Notes under the pieces: generated by a model | The model's input: only the letters and a program-made list of their open reading frames with translations | The model's database searches: none | Told to the model about the DNA's origin: nothing | Origin: Mycolicibacterium aubagnense | GTDB lineage: Bacteria; Actinomycetota; Actinomycetes; Mycobacteriales; Mycobacteriaceae | DNA: 64,000 bases | Direction: 5' to 3' | Assembly: GCF_010730955.1 (NCBI RefSeq) | Contig: NZ_AP022577.1 | Span: forward strand, 4,650,001-4,714,000 | Part shown: positions 21,633 through 30,741 of the stretch, one piece after another | Position numbering within the stretch: position 1 is the first letter of the stretch | How the letters are laid out: each line of letters begins with the position of its first letter | Translations under genes and position numbers: made by a program

Positions 21633-22991
21633 TCAGCGGAACAACACCGCCGAATTCAGGTAGCCAGTCGGGTCGAAGGCGGCCTTCACGGTGCGCATGG
21701 CGGTGATGTCGGCATCGGTGCGCGACATGGTCAGGTAGTCCCGCTTGCGGGTACCGACGCCGTGTTCGGAGCTGACGTTTCCTCCGCAGTCGGCGATCAG
21801 TGTCATCATCGCGGTGTAGAGGGCTCGTTCGGTTTCGTCAGATACGTTGCAGCGCAACAGGTTCAGGTGCAAGTTGCCCTCGCCGATGTGGCCGAACAGT
21901 ACCGGGATGGCATCGGGTGCATGCGCGGCGGTGATGGCGACGGCCCGCGCGATGAACTCGGCAACGCTCGAAAGCGGCAGCGACACATCGAATTTCAGTG
22001 GCGGCCCGTACCAGCCCAAGACCTCTCCGATGGCTTCCCGGACCTGCCATAGCCGCTGCTGTGCGCTGACGTCGACGCCCACCGCGGGTTCGCCGGTCAG
22101 TGCGGCGTCGCCCAACACCGAGGCCAGCATGTCGGATTGGTCCGTGTCGCCGGCCATTTCGACCAGCAGCTGCCAGGAGCCGTCGACGACGGCACGGACG
22201 CCGAGGTGCTCCGCGGTCAGGGCGCTGGCGCGCGCGTCGATCAGTTCCAGCGCCGCGATACCGTCGGTATCCCGGAGTCGGCGTCCGGTCGCGATCAGGG
22301 CGTCGAGGTCGTCGAAGCCCGCCAGGGCCGTCACCCGGTGCGGCGGCAGCGGGTGCAGCCGCAGGTCCACGCCGGTGATCACCCCGAGCGTGCCCTCCGC
22401 GCCGACGAACAGTGAGGTCAGGTCGTAACCGGTGTTGTCGCTGCGGACCTGACTGTGCCGGCGCACCAGCGAGCCGTCGGGCAACGCCACGTCGAGCCCC
22501 AGAATCTGCTCACGCATATTGCCGTAGCGCACGGTGCGCAGCCCGCCGGCATTCGTCGACGCCATACCGCCGACAGTCGCCGAATCACGGGAGGCGAGGT
22601 CGACGCCGAACACCAGACCCGCGGCGGCAGCGGCGTGCTGAACCGCGGCGCAGGTCGCGCCGGCCCCGGCCCGGACCCGGCGTTCCTCGGTGTCGACAAC
22701 TTCGACCGTCGACAACCGTTCCGTGGACAGCAGGATGTCGTCATGCTCGGGGACGGTCCCGGCGACGAGCGACGTCCGCCCGCCCTGGACCGTGACGTAG
22801 GCGCCCGCGGCCCGGCACGCGCGCAGTACCGCCGCGACTTCGGCGTCGCTGCCAGGACGGACCAAAGCCTGAGCGCGGCCGCGGTAGCGTCCGGTGTGGT
22901 CGACGACGCGGCCGGCGACTACGTCGGCGTCGGTGGTGACGTATGCCGCGCCGACGACCGCGGTGAGCCGTTCGATCAGGGGATCGGTCAT
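21633..22991 (-). CDS. FAD-linked oxidase, glycolate/D-lactate dehydrogenase type
   Basis: 452 residues. FAD-binding PCMH fold: VTVQGGRTSLVAG and DSATVGGMASTNAGGLRTVRYG; C-terminal cap and catalytic region with FGHIGEGNLHLNLL and SSEHGVGTRKRDYL. Oxidises 2-hydroxy acids (D-lactate, glycolate or 2-hydroxyglutarate class); exact substrate unknown. The ATG at 22991 overlaps the stop of the upstream PH-like gene (ATGA), making it third in a coupled operon headed by a nuclease-helicase. A paralogue with the same fold is at 33658-35022. Confidence 0.9.
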   Translation of the reverse strand: MTDPLIERLTAVVGAAYVTTDADVVAGRVVDHTGRYRGRAQALVRPGSDAEVAAVLRACRAAGAYVTVQGGRTSLVAGTVPEHDDILLSTERLSTVEVVDTEERRVRAGAGATCAAVQHAAAAAGLVFGVDLASRDSATVGGMASTNAGGLRTVRYGNMREQILGLDVALPDGSLVRRHSQVRSDNTGYDLTSLFVGAEGTLGVITGVDLRLHPLPPHRVTALAGFDDLDALIATGRRLRDTDGIAALELIDARASALTAEHLGVRAVVDGSWQLLVEMAGDTDQSDMLASVLGDAALTGEPAVGVDVSAQQRLWQVREAIGEVLGWYGPPLKFDVSLPLSSVAEFIARAVAITAAHAPDAIPVLFGHIGEGNLHLNLLRCNVSDETERALYTAMMTLIADCGGNVSSEHGVGTRKRDYLTMSRTDADITAMRTVKAAFDPTGYLNSAVLFR

Positions 22992-23491
22992 CGCTGCTGC
23001 CGAGCGATCTGAGTCCGCGCGTAGTCGACCGCGGGCGGTGGTACGAGAGCGCTCGGAATACCGACGCGGCCGGTCTTGGTGTGGAATGCCACCAACTCGG
23101 CGCCTGGCCGGACCGCGGTGACCGAGGGCCAGCCGAGCGTGACGGTGCCGCCCGGGGTCGCCAGCATGAACCCGTAATCGTTGAATCCGGAGGCCCATTG
23201 AGCGCCGGGAAACATGGTGTGCCCCAACGCCCGATAGACGCGGTACCAGGTTATGGCCGCGATGACGGCGAAGAACATCGGCAGCACGACGATCGCGACG
23301 CCGATGGCAGTCGGCACGGATCCGGCACCGGCCGCCGCGAACCCGATGGCGACCACGAGTATCAGCCACAGCTGCCACCGGGTCAGGGCTTGCCGAGTGG
23401 AGAGCCACGTGAAGTGCCGGCGGTCGGACGGGCCGGCCGTCCAGACGTGATGAACGGGCGGCGTCTGCGGGCCCGGCGGCGGCATGGTCAT
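22988..23491 (-). CDS. Two-helix membrane protein with bacterial PH (YcxB-like) domain
   Basis: 167 residues. Pro-rich start, then two membrane helices (WQLWLILVVAIGFAAAGAG region and IGVAIVVLPMFFAVIAAI), then a C-terminal domain with FNDYGFMLATPGGTVTLGWPS and VRPGAELVAFHT that resembles the YcxB-like PH fold (probably cytoplasmic). The ATG at 23491 lies in an ATGA overlap with the helicase, and its own TGA overlaps the oxidase ATG, so its translation depends on both neighbours. Function unknown. Confidence 0.8.
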   Translation of the reverse strand: MTMPPPGPQTPPVHHVWTAGPSDRRHFTWLSTRQALTRWQLWLILVVAIGFAAAGAGSVPTAIGVAIVVLPMFFAVIAAITWYRVYRALGHTMFPGAQWASGFNDYGFMLATPGGTVTLGWPSVTAVRPGAELVAFHTKTGRVGIPSALVPPPAVDYARTQIARQQR

Positions 23492-26400
23492 GCGGTCACC
23501 GACAGGAACGCGCCGAGCTCGATCATCCCGTCCGGGGTCGACGGGAGGTAGTCGGTCAACAACGCCGAACGCACCACGTAGGCGGCGTACTTGGCGCGGC
23601 TGATCGCCACGTTGAGCCGGTTGCGGTTCAGCAGGAAACCCATGCCGCGGGGGACCTCGGCGATGGATGACGCCGTCATCGACACGAACACCACGGGCGC
23701 CTGTCGCCCCTGGAACTTGTCGACGGTGCCCACCTGGACCTCGCCGTACCCGGCCGCGTCCATCCGCTCGCGTAGCAGCACCACCTGCGCGTTGTACGGG
23801 GCCACGATCAGAACATCTTCGGGGCCAAGGGTTTTCGTGCCGTCCTCGTCGGACCACTGCCGGCCGACCAGATCGCCGATGGCCGCGATGATCGCCTCGG
23901 CTTCCTCGGGGCTGTCGGTCGCGTTGCCGTCGTGGTCGACCGTCATCAGGTGCACGCCGGGTTCGATACCGGCCAATCTCCGCGCGCCGCTGACACTTTC
24001 GGCGGCCAGCAGGCGGTTGTCGTACGACAGTGCCGATACCGGGGCGCACACGGCCGGGTGCATCCGGTACGAGACCTCCAGGAAGTAGCCGCGTTCGGCG
24101 GGCAGCGTGTGGCGCCCCTCGACCAGCCAGCTCAGGGCCGACTCGTCCACCGGCTCCGGGTGGGTGCCCTGGCTGACCTGCGGCAGCTGCTGCGGATCAC
24201 CGAGCAACAGCAGATTGTGCGCTGCCGACGCGACGGCGATGGTGTTGGCCAGGCTGAACTGGCCGGCCTCCTCGATGACGAGCAGATCGAGGCAGCCCGC
24301 CGGGACGCGCCCGTCGTTGGCGAAATCCCACGCGGTGCCGCCGATCACGCAGCCAGTGCTGTCCTCGACGAAGCGTGCGTACTGGTTGTCCGGGACGTCG
24401 GTGAACGGGGCATCGTCGGGCGCGCGCTTCTTGCCGACCACTCGGCCGTCGACCCCGGCCTTGACCACGCTGCTGAGCACGTTCTCCACGACAGCGTGTG
24501 ACTGCGCCACCACACCGATGCGCCAGTGGTCGTGGTTGACCAGCTCGGCGATGACCTTCGAGGCGGTGAAGGTCTTTCCGGTTCCCGGCGGGCCGTGCAC
24601 AGCGAGGTACGAGGAATCCAGATCCCGAAGGGCGGCAACGATATCCCGCGCAGTGTCACCGGTACGGGGGAGCGGCCCCTTGGATCCGGTGCGTGGGGCG
24701 CAGCGCAACAGGATGTCCAACGCCGCATTGGGCGGAAGTGACGGCAACGCTGCGGCCACCGCGCCTGCGGTCGTCTCGATCGCGGTCCGCAGTGGTTTGG
24801 TGTTCGGCGGCGGGCCGGGCGTCAGGGCGAACGGCAGCTGTTCGAACTCGTCGCCGTCCTTGCCGGTGCGGTGCATGATCAGCACCTCGGTGCCGTCCTC
24901 GTTGCAGTCCAACACCTTGGCGGCGCCGGCGGCCCGGACGTCCGGATCGTCGGAGAGCCCGGTCGGAGAAGGTGGTTCATAGAGGGCGAAGACCTCGGCG
25001 CCGGGCGAGATCGAGCCGGCGGCGATCTCGCCGCGCAACAGCACCTGGCGCTGTGGCTTTCGGGCCTTGGGCGGTGTGTTCCAATCGACGGCGATGTGCG
25101 GGGTGGTCGTGGCCACGAAAACGTCTGCGCTGTCGGCCCATTCGTCGACCGGATTGTTGATGCGGTCGAAATGCTCCCACCAGAACGGCTTTTCCTCGCG
25201 TTGGTGGTACCCGCGGGCTGCGGCGATCATGGCCACGGCCTGCTGCTCGGTGGCGCGCGCCGTGGTGCCGTCGCCTGCGTACTTGGTCAGGGCACGCTGC
25301 GTCGCGTCGTCGGCCGGCGCCGCGGTCTCGGGTTGTGCGGGCCCGCCGCTGACCGGTCCGCGGGGCGCGATGCCCTCGGCCCACGCCACCCCGAGCAGCC
25401 ACTCGCGCAGCCGCAGCGTGGAGCGGCAGTCGTAGTGGTTGTAGTCCTCGATCTCCTTGAGGACCGTCGCCGCTTCCTCGTGCTCCCCGGCGGCCTGCAG
25501 CTCGGTGTAGCGCGCGTACTGCGTGATCGAGTCGGTGGCTTTGGTGACCTCGCCGACGCGCAGCTCGCCGCCCATGTACAGGGGCTCCAGGTACTTGATG
25601 CTGTAGCTCTCGGTACCGACGCGAATGCTCTTGCGTACCAACGGCAGAAGGTCCACCAGCACGCCGTTGCGGAGCAGCTCGTCCACCTCGGCCTCGCCGA
25701 CGCCGTAGCGCCCGGACAACCGCAGCAGCGTGCTCTTCTCGTAGGCCGCGTAGTGGTAGATGTGCATGTTCGGGTACCGCTTGCGCTGCTTGCGCACCAA
25801 CGCCAGGAAGTCGATGAGCGCCTGCCGTTCACTGGCCCGGTCGTGCGCCCACAGCGGATGGAACTCGCCGGTCGCGGTCAGGGTGCCCCACAGGTATTCC
25901 AGACCCCAGTCCCTGCCGTTCTCGGTCCACAGGGGGTCACCTTCGTAGTCGAAGAACAGGTCGCCACGGTCGGGCTCGGGCAGGCCGGTCAAGGGCTGCG
26001 CGTCGATCACCTCGAACTGGGGCTTGCCCGCGATGGGGGGAGCGACCTGCAGGCGCGCCTGCCCGACGAGATTCGCCACGATGCGTGACGAGAGTCCGGG
26101 CACCGTGCCGGCGTGTTCGGCCAACTCGTGCATGGTGGTGATCCCGGCGTCGAGCAGCCGGGCCCGCTGGCTCACCCGCATGCCGGCCACCAGCAGCAGA
26201 TCGTCCCGCTCGCGGACTTCGACTTCGCAGTCATCGCATTGGTGACAGGCCCGCAGGTGCGGGGTCTCCCAGGACACCGGCGCCCCGCCGGCCCGGTGCT
26301 CGTCGAGCAGCCGCTGCAGCGCGGCCCGCCGCGGCAGGTAGACCGGAAGCAGTTCGGCCACCGGATAACTGGCGACGGTGCCGTCCCCGAGCACCAGGTC

Positions 26401-26907
26401 GACCTCCGGTGCGACCGGCACGCCTGCCTGCTCCAGCGCATCGGCGTAGGCCGCCAGCTGCAGGAGTGCTTCGACCTTCACCGAGCGGGCGAGCTTTGTG
26501 TCCCGAAGTCGATAACGCCCGTCATCCAGGATCAGGAAGTCGGCGAAACCCAGGAAGCGGCCGTCGAACATCGCCGCCTGATAGATCACCGGTGCCCGGC
26601 GGTCGACGGCTGCCCGGGTGGCCTCGGCCGCCGCGAGCAGCCCGGCCACCGTGTACGGCCGCGGGCGACCGATCATCGTGACGTTGTCCCCGGACGCGTC
26701 CCGCAGCTGCTCCAGGTGCCGTTGCTCATGGGCGTCGCCGAGTTCGGCGGTGCGGGCCAGCAGGTCGTCGTCTACGGCGGCTTTCGGTCCCCAGCCCAGC
26801 ATCCCGTCGAACCGGCGCAGCAGCGCGTACTCGCACCGCGCCGCGGCCGCGAGATCGGACGCGCTGTAGATGACCGGCGCGGTCTGATCCGTCGGACTGA
26901 GGAACAC
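23488..26907 (-). CDS. TM0106-type RecB-like nuclease fused to superfamily 1 helicase (Rv1251c-like)
   Basis: 1139 residues, same length as Mtb Rv1251c. N-terminal RecB/Cas4-like nuclease: His60, Asp123 (GFADFL), Asp136-x-Lys138 (RDTKLA), Gln150/Tyr154, with Cys25 and Cys221-x2-Cys224-x2-Cys227 able to hold an Fe-S cluster. Middle part from about 320: RNase H-like exonuclease fold (FFDYEGD, HIYHYAAYEKS). C-terminal SF1 helicase: Walker A HGPPGTGKT near residue 772, VIEEAGQFS, LLLGDPQQLPQV, GTVDKFQGRQAP and NRLNVAISRAK. Probably acts in DNA processing or repair. Starts at GTG 26907; the open frame runs 21 codons further. First gene of a coupled three-gene operon. Confidence 0.93.
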   Translation of the reverse strand: MFLSPTDQTAPVIYSASDLAAAARCEYALLRRFDGMLGWGPKAAVDDDLLARTAELGDAHEQRHLEQLRDASGDNVTMIGRPRPYTVAGLLAAAEATRAAVDRRAPVIYQAAMFDGRFLGFADFLILDDGRYRLRDTKLARSVKVEALLQLAAYADALEQAGVPVAPEVDLVLGDGTVASYPVAELLPVYLPRRAALQRLLDEHRAGGAPVSWETPHLRACHQCDDCEVEVRERDDLLLVAGMRVSQRARLLDAGITTMHELAEHAGTVPGLSSRIVANLVGQARLQVAPPIAGKPQFEVIDAQPLTGLPEPDRGDLFFDYEGDPLWTENGRDWGLEYLWGTLTATGEFHPLWAHDRASERQALIDFLALVRKQRKRYPNMHIYHYAAYEKSTLLRLSGRYGVGEAEVDELLRNGVLVDLLPLVRKSIRVGTESYSIKYLEPLYMGGELRVGEVTKATDSITQYARYTELQAAGEHEEAATVLKEIEDYNHYDCRSTLRLREWLLGVAWAEGIAPRGPVSGGPAQPETAAPADDATQRALTKYAGDGTTARATEQQAVAMIAAARGYHQREEKPFWWEHFDRINNPVDEWADSADVFVATTTPHIAVDWNTPPKARKPQRQVLLRGEIAAGSISPGAEVFALYEPPSPTGLSDDPDVRAAGAAKVLDCNEDGTEVLIMHRTGKDGDEFEQLPFALTPGPPPNTKPLRTAIETTAGAVAAALPSLPPNAALDILLRCAPRTGSKGPLPRTGDTARDIVAALRDLDSSYLAVHGPPGTGKTFTASKVIAELVNHDHWRIGVVAQSHAVVENVLSSVVKAGVDGRVVGKKRAPDDAPFTDVPDNQYARFVEDSTGCVIGGTAWDFANDGRVPAGCLDLLVIEEAGQFSLANTIAVASAAHNLLLLGDPQQLPQVSQGTHPEPVDESALSWLVEGRHTLPAERGYFLEVSYRMHPAVCAPVSALSYDNRLLAAESVSGARRLAGIEPGVHLMTVDHDGNATDSPEEAEAIIAAIGDLVGRQWSDEDGTKTLGPEDVLIVAPYNAQVVLLRERMDAAGYGEVQVGTVDKFQGRQAPVVFVSMTASSIAEVPRGMGFLLNRNRLNVAISRAKYAAYVVRSALLTDYLPSTPDGMIELGAFLSVTA

Positions 26908-26933
26908 GTCGTCACCATATGGCAGCCCGGTGA

Positions 26934-27104
26934 CAAACCGCCGCCGCGACGCTGAACCCGAACGCCGCACTCATCACGGGGTTGGTGTGCGGCGTCCGCG
27001 TCGAGAACATCGAGGACCCACTGATGCGGAAAATCCGCTACCTGGACAAGCTGGTCGACGAGCTGGCCAAGGGCAAGGCCATGGAGAATGTGCTGCGCGC
27101 GTGA
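26934..27104 (+). pseudogene. Orphan coding-like tail, possible gene remnant
   Basis: In the 198-base gap between the helicase and lprE, one plus-strand frame reads about 56 codons with no good start and ends in TGA at 27102. Its product ([18 protein letters not shown], then [20 protein letters not shown], then [13 protein letters not shown]) has normal protein composition with Lys, Asn and Ile, unlike the Arg/Gly/Ala-rich shadows elsewhere. It looks like the C-terminus of a larger enzyme whose 5' part is gone. The only possible starts are TTG 26982 or GTG 26985. I do not recognise the parent gene. Confidence 0.4.
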
Positions 27105-27105
27105 C

Positions 27106-27669
27106 CTAGCGCGTATTGCCGATCAACTCGACGCCGTTGCCGTTCCAGTGGAATCGCACGAGGCTCTTGAGCCCGGTCGCCGGGTTGGTGTAGCTCAGGG
27201 CGACGGTGTCGCCGGTGGTTGCGGCCAGGTCGATGCCGTTGAACCCGTATGTGTCGGGCACACCGGTCGGGATGAATTGGCCCAGGTGGAACATCACGGC
27301 CCGGGTGTTCGGCTGCTCGGCGTTGGTGTTCGCCTTCACAATCACCACCGACAGTGGCGCGCACTGGTTGTAGTTGCCGGCCAGTGGCTCCGGGCTCCAG
27401 CCCTGCTTGCTGCGGGGATCGGCCGGCAGCGTGGACACCGCTTTGGCGATATCAGGAGCGGTGAGACTGACGGCGCAGGGGTCCGCCGGTGCCGCGCTGG
27501 TCGTCGGACCTGCGACGACGGTCGGCGCGGCAGATTTCTTGACTGCGGCCGGCGCCGTCGGATCAGGAGTCTTGGAGGCCGTCGAGTCGCCCGACCCACA
27601 TGCGGACAGGCTTGCCGCCGCGAGTGCGGCCACCGCGATCGTCATCAGTTTCGGTTCGGCGCAGCGCAC
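27106..27669 (-). CDS. lprE: Lipoprotein LprE (LppP/LprE family)
   Basis: 187 residues. Signal peptide with lipobox SLSAC (Cys 24), then a Thr/Ala/Pro-rich linker, then a domain beginning ADPCAVSLTAPDIAKAV and containing YNQCAPLSVVIVKANT, VMFHLGQFIPTGVPD and VRFHWNGNGVELIG, as in the LppP/LprE family. Position before deaD matches Mtb lprE (Rv1252c). GTG start; a TATAGG -10 (27683 to 27678) places +1 almost on it, so probably leaderless. Diverges from deaD across 76 bases. Exact role of the family is not established. Confidence 0.9.
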   Translation of the reverse strand: MRCAEPKLMTIAVAALAAASLSACGSGDSTASKTPDPTAPAAVKKSAAPTVVAGPTTSAAPADPCAVSLTAPDIAKAVSTLPADPRSKQGWSPEPLAGNYNQCAPLSVVIVKANTNAEQPNTRAVMFHLGQFIPTGVPDTYGFNGIDLAATTGDTVALSYTNPATGLKSLVRFHWNGNGVELIGNTR

Positions 27670-27745
27670 CCGGCCACCCTATAAGGAGTCCCCGTCGGCC
27701 ATGCTGGGCGTACCTGGGCCGATCACCCACTAGACTTCTCGCATA

Positions 27746-29644
27746 ATGACGACGTCTTTGCCCGAGGCCGACCCGGATTCGGGCGGCCAGAACACCACCA
27801 CTGAACCCGCTTCTGACACCTCCGCCGAAACCGGCGCCGAGGTCACCTTCGCCGACCTGAACATCCGTCCGGAGGTGCTGCGGGCGCTGACCGACGTCGG
27901 CTACGAGTCTCCGTCGCCCATCCAGGCGGCCACCATCCCCGCGATTCTGAACGGGTCCGACGTCGTCGGCCTCGCCCAGACCGGTACCGGCAAGACCGCC
28001 GCCTTCGCGGTTCCCGTGCTGTCCAAGATCGACCCCACCAGCCGCAACACCCAGTGTCTGGTGCTGGCGCCGACTCGCGAGCTGGCGCTGCAGGTGGCCG
28101 AGGCGTTCGGCAAGTACGGCGCGCACCTGAACATCAACGTGCTGCCCATCTACGGCGGCTCGTCGTATACGCCGCAGTTGGCCGGTCTGAAGCGCGGTGC
28201 GCAGGTGGTGGTCGGTACCCCGGGCCGCGTGATCGACCACCTGTCGAAGGGCAGCCTGGACCTCTCGCACCTGGATTACCTGGTGCTCGACGAGGCTGAC
28301 GAGATGCTGCAGATGGGCTTCGCCGAGGACGTCGAGCGCATCCTGGCCGACACCCCGGAGTACAAGCAGGTCGCACTCTTCTCGGCGACCATGCCGCCGG
28401 CCATCAAGAAGATCACCGCCCGGTATCTGCACGACCCGGTCGAAGTGACCATCAAGGCCAAGGCGCAGACCGCCGAGAACATCACGCAGCGGTACATCCA
28501 GGTGGCCGGACCCCGCAAGATGGACGCCATCACCCGGCTGCTCGAGGTCGAGCCGTTCGAGGCGATGATCGTCTTCGTCCGCACCAAGCAGGCCACCGAG
28601 GAAGTTGCCGAAAAGCTCAGGGCCCGTGGCTTTTCCGCGGCCGCCATCAACGGCGACATTGCCCAGGCGGTTCGTGAGCGCACCATCAACGCGCTCAAGG
28701 ACGGCTCGATCGACATCCTGATCGCCACCGATGTCGCGGCCCGTGGCCTGGACGTCGAACGTATCTCGCACGTGCTGAACTACGACATCCCGCACGACCC
28801 CGAGTCCTACGTGCACCGCATCGGGCGTACCGGCCGCGCGGGTCGGTCGGGCACCGCGCTGCTGTTCGTCACGCCGCGCGAACGGCACCTGCTCAACTCG
28901 ATCGAGCGCGTCACGCGGAAGAAACTCATCGAGTCCCAGCTGCCTTCGGTCGACGACGTCAATGCGCAGCGGGTCGCCAAGTTCCGCGACTCGATCACCG
29001 ATGCCCTCAATGCACCGGGCATCGAGTTGTTCCGCCGGCTGATCGAGGACTACGAACGCGACAACAATGTGCCGATGGGCGACGTCGCGGCGGCATTGGC
29101 AGCGCTGACTCAGGGCGGCGAAGAGTTCCTGATGAAGGAGCCGCCGCCGGAGAAGCGGCGCGAGCGTCCGGATCGGGACGACCGTGGTGACCGTGGGGAC
29201 CGCGAACGTAAGCCCCGGTCGACCCGCGACGACCTGGCCACCTACCGCATTGCGGTGGGCAAGCGGCACAAGGTGATGCCGGGTGCCATCGTCGGCGCCA
29301 TCGCCAACGAGGGTGGCCTCAATCGCAGCGATTTCGGGCACATCAGCATCCGCGTCGACCACTCGCTGGTCGAGCTGCCCGCCAAGTTGAGCAAGGACAC
29401 GCTCAAAAAGCTTGAGAGCACCCGCATTTCGGGCCAGTTGATCCACCTGGAGCTGGACAAGGGTGGGCATTCCGGCGGTTACCAGGATCGTGGCGGACGC
29501 CCTGACCGTGGCTCGGACCGGGGTTCGTACTCCGACCGCGGCGGCCGCCAGGACCGTGGGCCACGTCAGGGTGGCGGACGTGACGACGATCGCCGTGGCG
29601 GCAAGCACGAAAGCCGAGGCGAGGGCAAGCGCAAGTACAAGTGA
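27746..29644 (+). CDS. deaD: DEAD-box ATP-dependent RNA helicase DeaD/CsdA
   Basis: 632 residues. All motifs are present: Q motif in FADLNIRPEVLRAL...SPIQ, I AQTGTGKT, Ia PTRELA, II DEAD, III SAT, V TDVAARGLD, VI HRIGRTGRAG. A C-terminal DbpA-type RNA-binding domain spans about residues 490-570 (YRIAVGKRHKVMPGAIVGAI), followed by an Arg/Gly/Asp-rich tail of about 60 residues with RGG-like repeats that should bind RNA. Acts in ribosome assembly and RNA decay, especially in the cold. Longer than Mtb DeaD because of that tail. A TAGACT -10 at 27731-27736 gives a very short leader. Confidence 0.96.
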   Translation: MTTSLPEADPDSGGQNTTTEPASDTSAETGAEVTFADLNIRPEVLRALTDVGYESPSPIQAATIPAILNGSDVVGLAQTGTGKTAAFAVPVLSKIDPTSRNTQCLVLAPTRELALQVAEAFGKYGAHLNINVLPIYGGSSYTPQLAGLKRGAQVVVGTPGRVIDHLSKGSLDLSHLDYLVLDEADEMLQMGFAEDVERILADTPEYKQVALFSATMPPAIKKITARYLHDPVEVTIKAKAQTAENITQRYIQVAGPRKMDAITRLLEVEPFEAMIVFVRTKQATEEVAEKLRARGFSAAAINGDIAQAVRERTINALKDGSIDILIATDVAARGLDVERISHVLNYDIPHDPESYVHRIGRTGRAGRSGTALLFVTPRERHLLNSIERVTRKKLIESQLPSVDDVNAQRVAKFRDSITDALNAPGIELFRRLIEDYERDNNVPMGDVAAALAALTQGGEEFLMKEPPPEKRRERPDRDDRGDRGDRERKPRSTRDDLATYRIAVGKRHKVMPGAIVGAIANEGGLNRSDFGHISIRVDHSLVELPAKLSKDTLKKLESTRISGQLIHLELDKGGHSGGYQDRGGRPDRGSDRGSYSDRGGRQDRGPRQGGGRDDDRRGGKHESRGEGKRKYK

Positions 29645-30741
29645 CCCGGGTTGATTCACTCACCGGGGTCCGTGCTCTCGCCGCTTTGCTGGTGGTGCTG
29701 ACCCACGCGGCATTCACGACGGGTAAGTACACGCAAGACTACGTCGGGTTGATGTACTCGCGCGCCGAGATCGGCGTGCCGATCTTCTTCGTGCTGTCGG
29801 GCTTCCTGCTGTTCACCCCGTGGGTGAAGGCGTTGGCTCGTACCGATGCCGAAAAGCCTTACGAGGCACCGTCAGTGCGGCGTTACGCCCGGCACCGGGT
29901 CCGACGGATCATGCCCGCCTACGTGGTCACGGTGTTGGCGGCCTACGCGTTGTATCACTTCCGGACGGCCGGACCGAATCCCGGCCACACCTGGCTGGGG
30001 CTGATCCGCAACCTCACGCTCACCCAGATCTACACCGACAACTACCTGTTCTCCTGGCTGCATCAGGGCCTCACCCAGATGTGGAGCCTGGCGGTGGAAG
30101 CCGCGTTCTACGTTGCCCTTCCGGTGCTGGCCTACCTGCTGATGGTGGTGCTGTGCCGGCGGCAATGGCGGCCGGGGGTGTTGCTCGGGGCGCTCGGGAC
30201 CCTGGCCGCATCGAGCTTCGGGTGGCTGACCCTGGTGCACACCACGCATTTCCTGCCCGACGGCGCCCGGCTGTGGTTGCCCACCTACTTGATCTGGTTC
30301 GTCGGCGGCATGCTGCTGTCCGTGTTGTCCGCGATGGGTGTGCGTGCCTACGGATTCCTGTGCATCCCACTGGCATTGGTCTGCTACCTCATCGCGTCGA
30401 CGCCCATCGCCGGGGCTCCGACCACCTCGCCCGCGACGCTGCCGCAAAGCCTGTGGAAGGCGGTGCTCTACGCGGCCATCGCCACATTGCTCGTCGCACC
30501 GCTGGGTCTGGGGAACCGCGGTTGGTACGCGTCACTGCTGGGCAGCCGGCCGGTGGTCTTCCTCGGTGAGATCTCCTACGAGATCTTCCTGGTGCACCTG
30601 GTCATCATGGAACTGGTCATGGTCGAAGTGATGCACCAGCACATCTGGACGGGGTCGACTTTGGCGTTGTTCACCCTGACAATGCTGTTCACCGTTCCGG
30701 CGGCGTGGCTACTGCACCGATTCACGCGAGTCCGAAACTAG
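29641..30741 (+). CDS. Acyltransferase 3 family membrane protein (Rv1254-like)
   Basis: 366 residues with about ten membrane helices. The N-terminal TGVRALAALLVVLTHAAF contains the family's catalytic His; FFVLSGFLLFTPW and the RRIMPAYV block are also typical. Such proteins O-acylate sugars of the cell envelope or secondary metabolites. The GTG start overlaps the deaD stop (GTGA), as for Mtb Rv1253-Rv1254, so the two are cotranscribed. Its TAG shares the CTAG tetranucleotide with the stop of the converging Cys-rich gene. Confidence 0.92.
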   Translation: MTRVDSLTGVRALAALLVVLTHAAFTTGKYTQDYVGLMYSRAEIGVPIFFVLSGFLLFTPWVKALARTDAEKPYEAPSVRRYARHRVRRIMPAYVVTVLAAYALYHFRTAGPNPGHTWLGLIRNLTLTQIYTDNYLFSWLHQGLTQMWSLAVEAAFYVALPVLAYLLMVVLCRRQWRPGVLLGALGTLAASSFGWLTLVHTTHFLPDGARLWLPTYLIWFVGGMLLSVLSAMGVRAYGFLCIPLALVCYLIASTPIAGAPTTSPATLPQSLWKAVLYAAIATLLVAPLGLGNRGWYASLLGSRPVVFLGEISYEIFLVHLVIMELVMVEVMHQHIWTGSTLALFTLTMLFTVPAAWLLHRFTRVRN

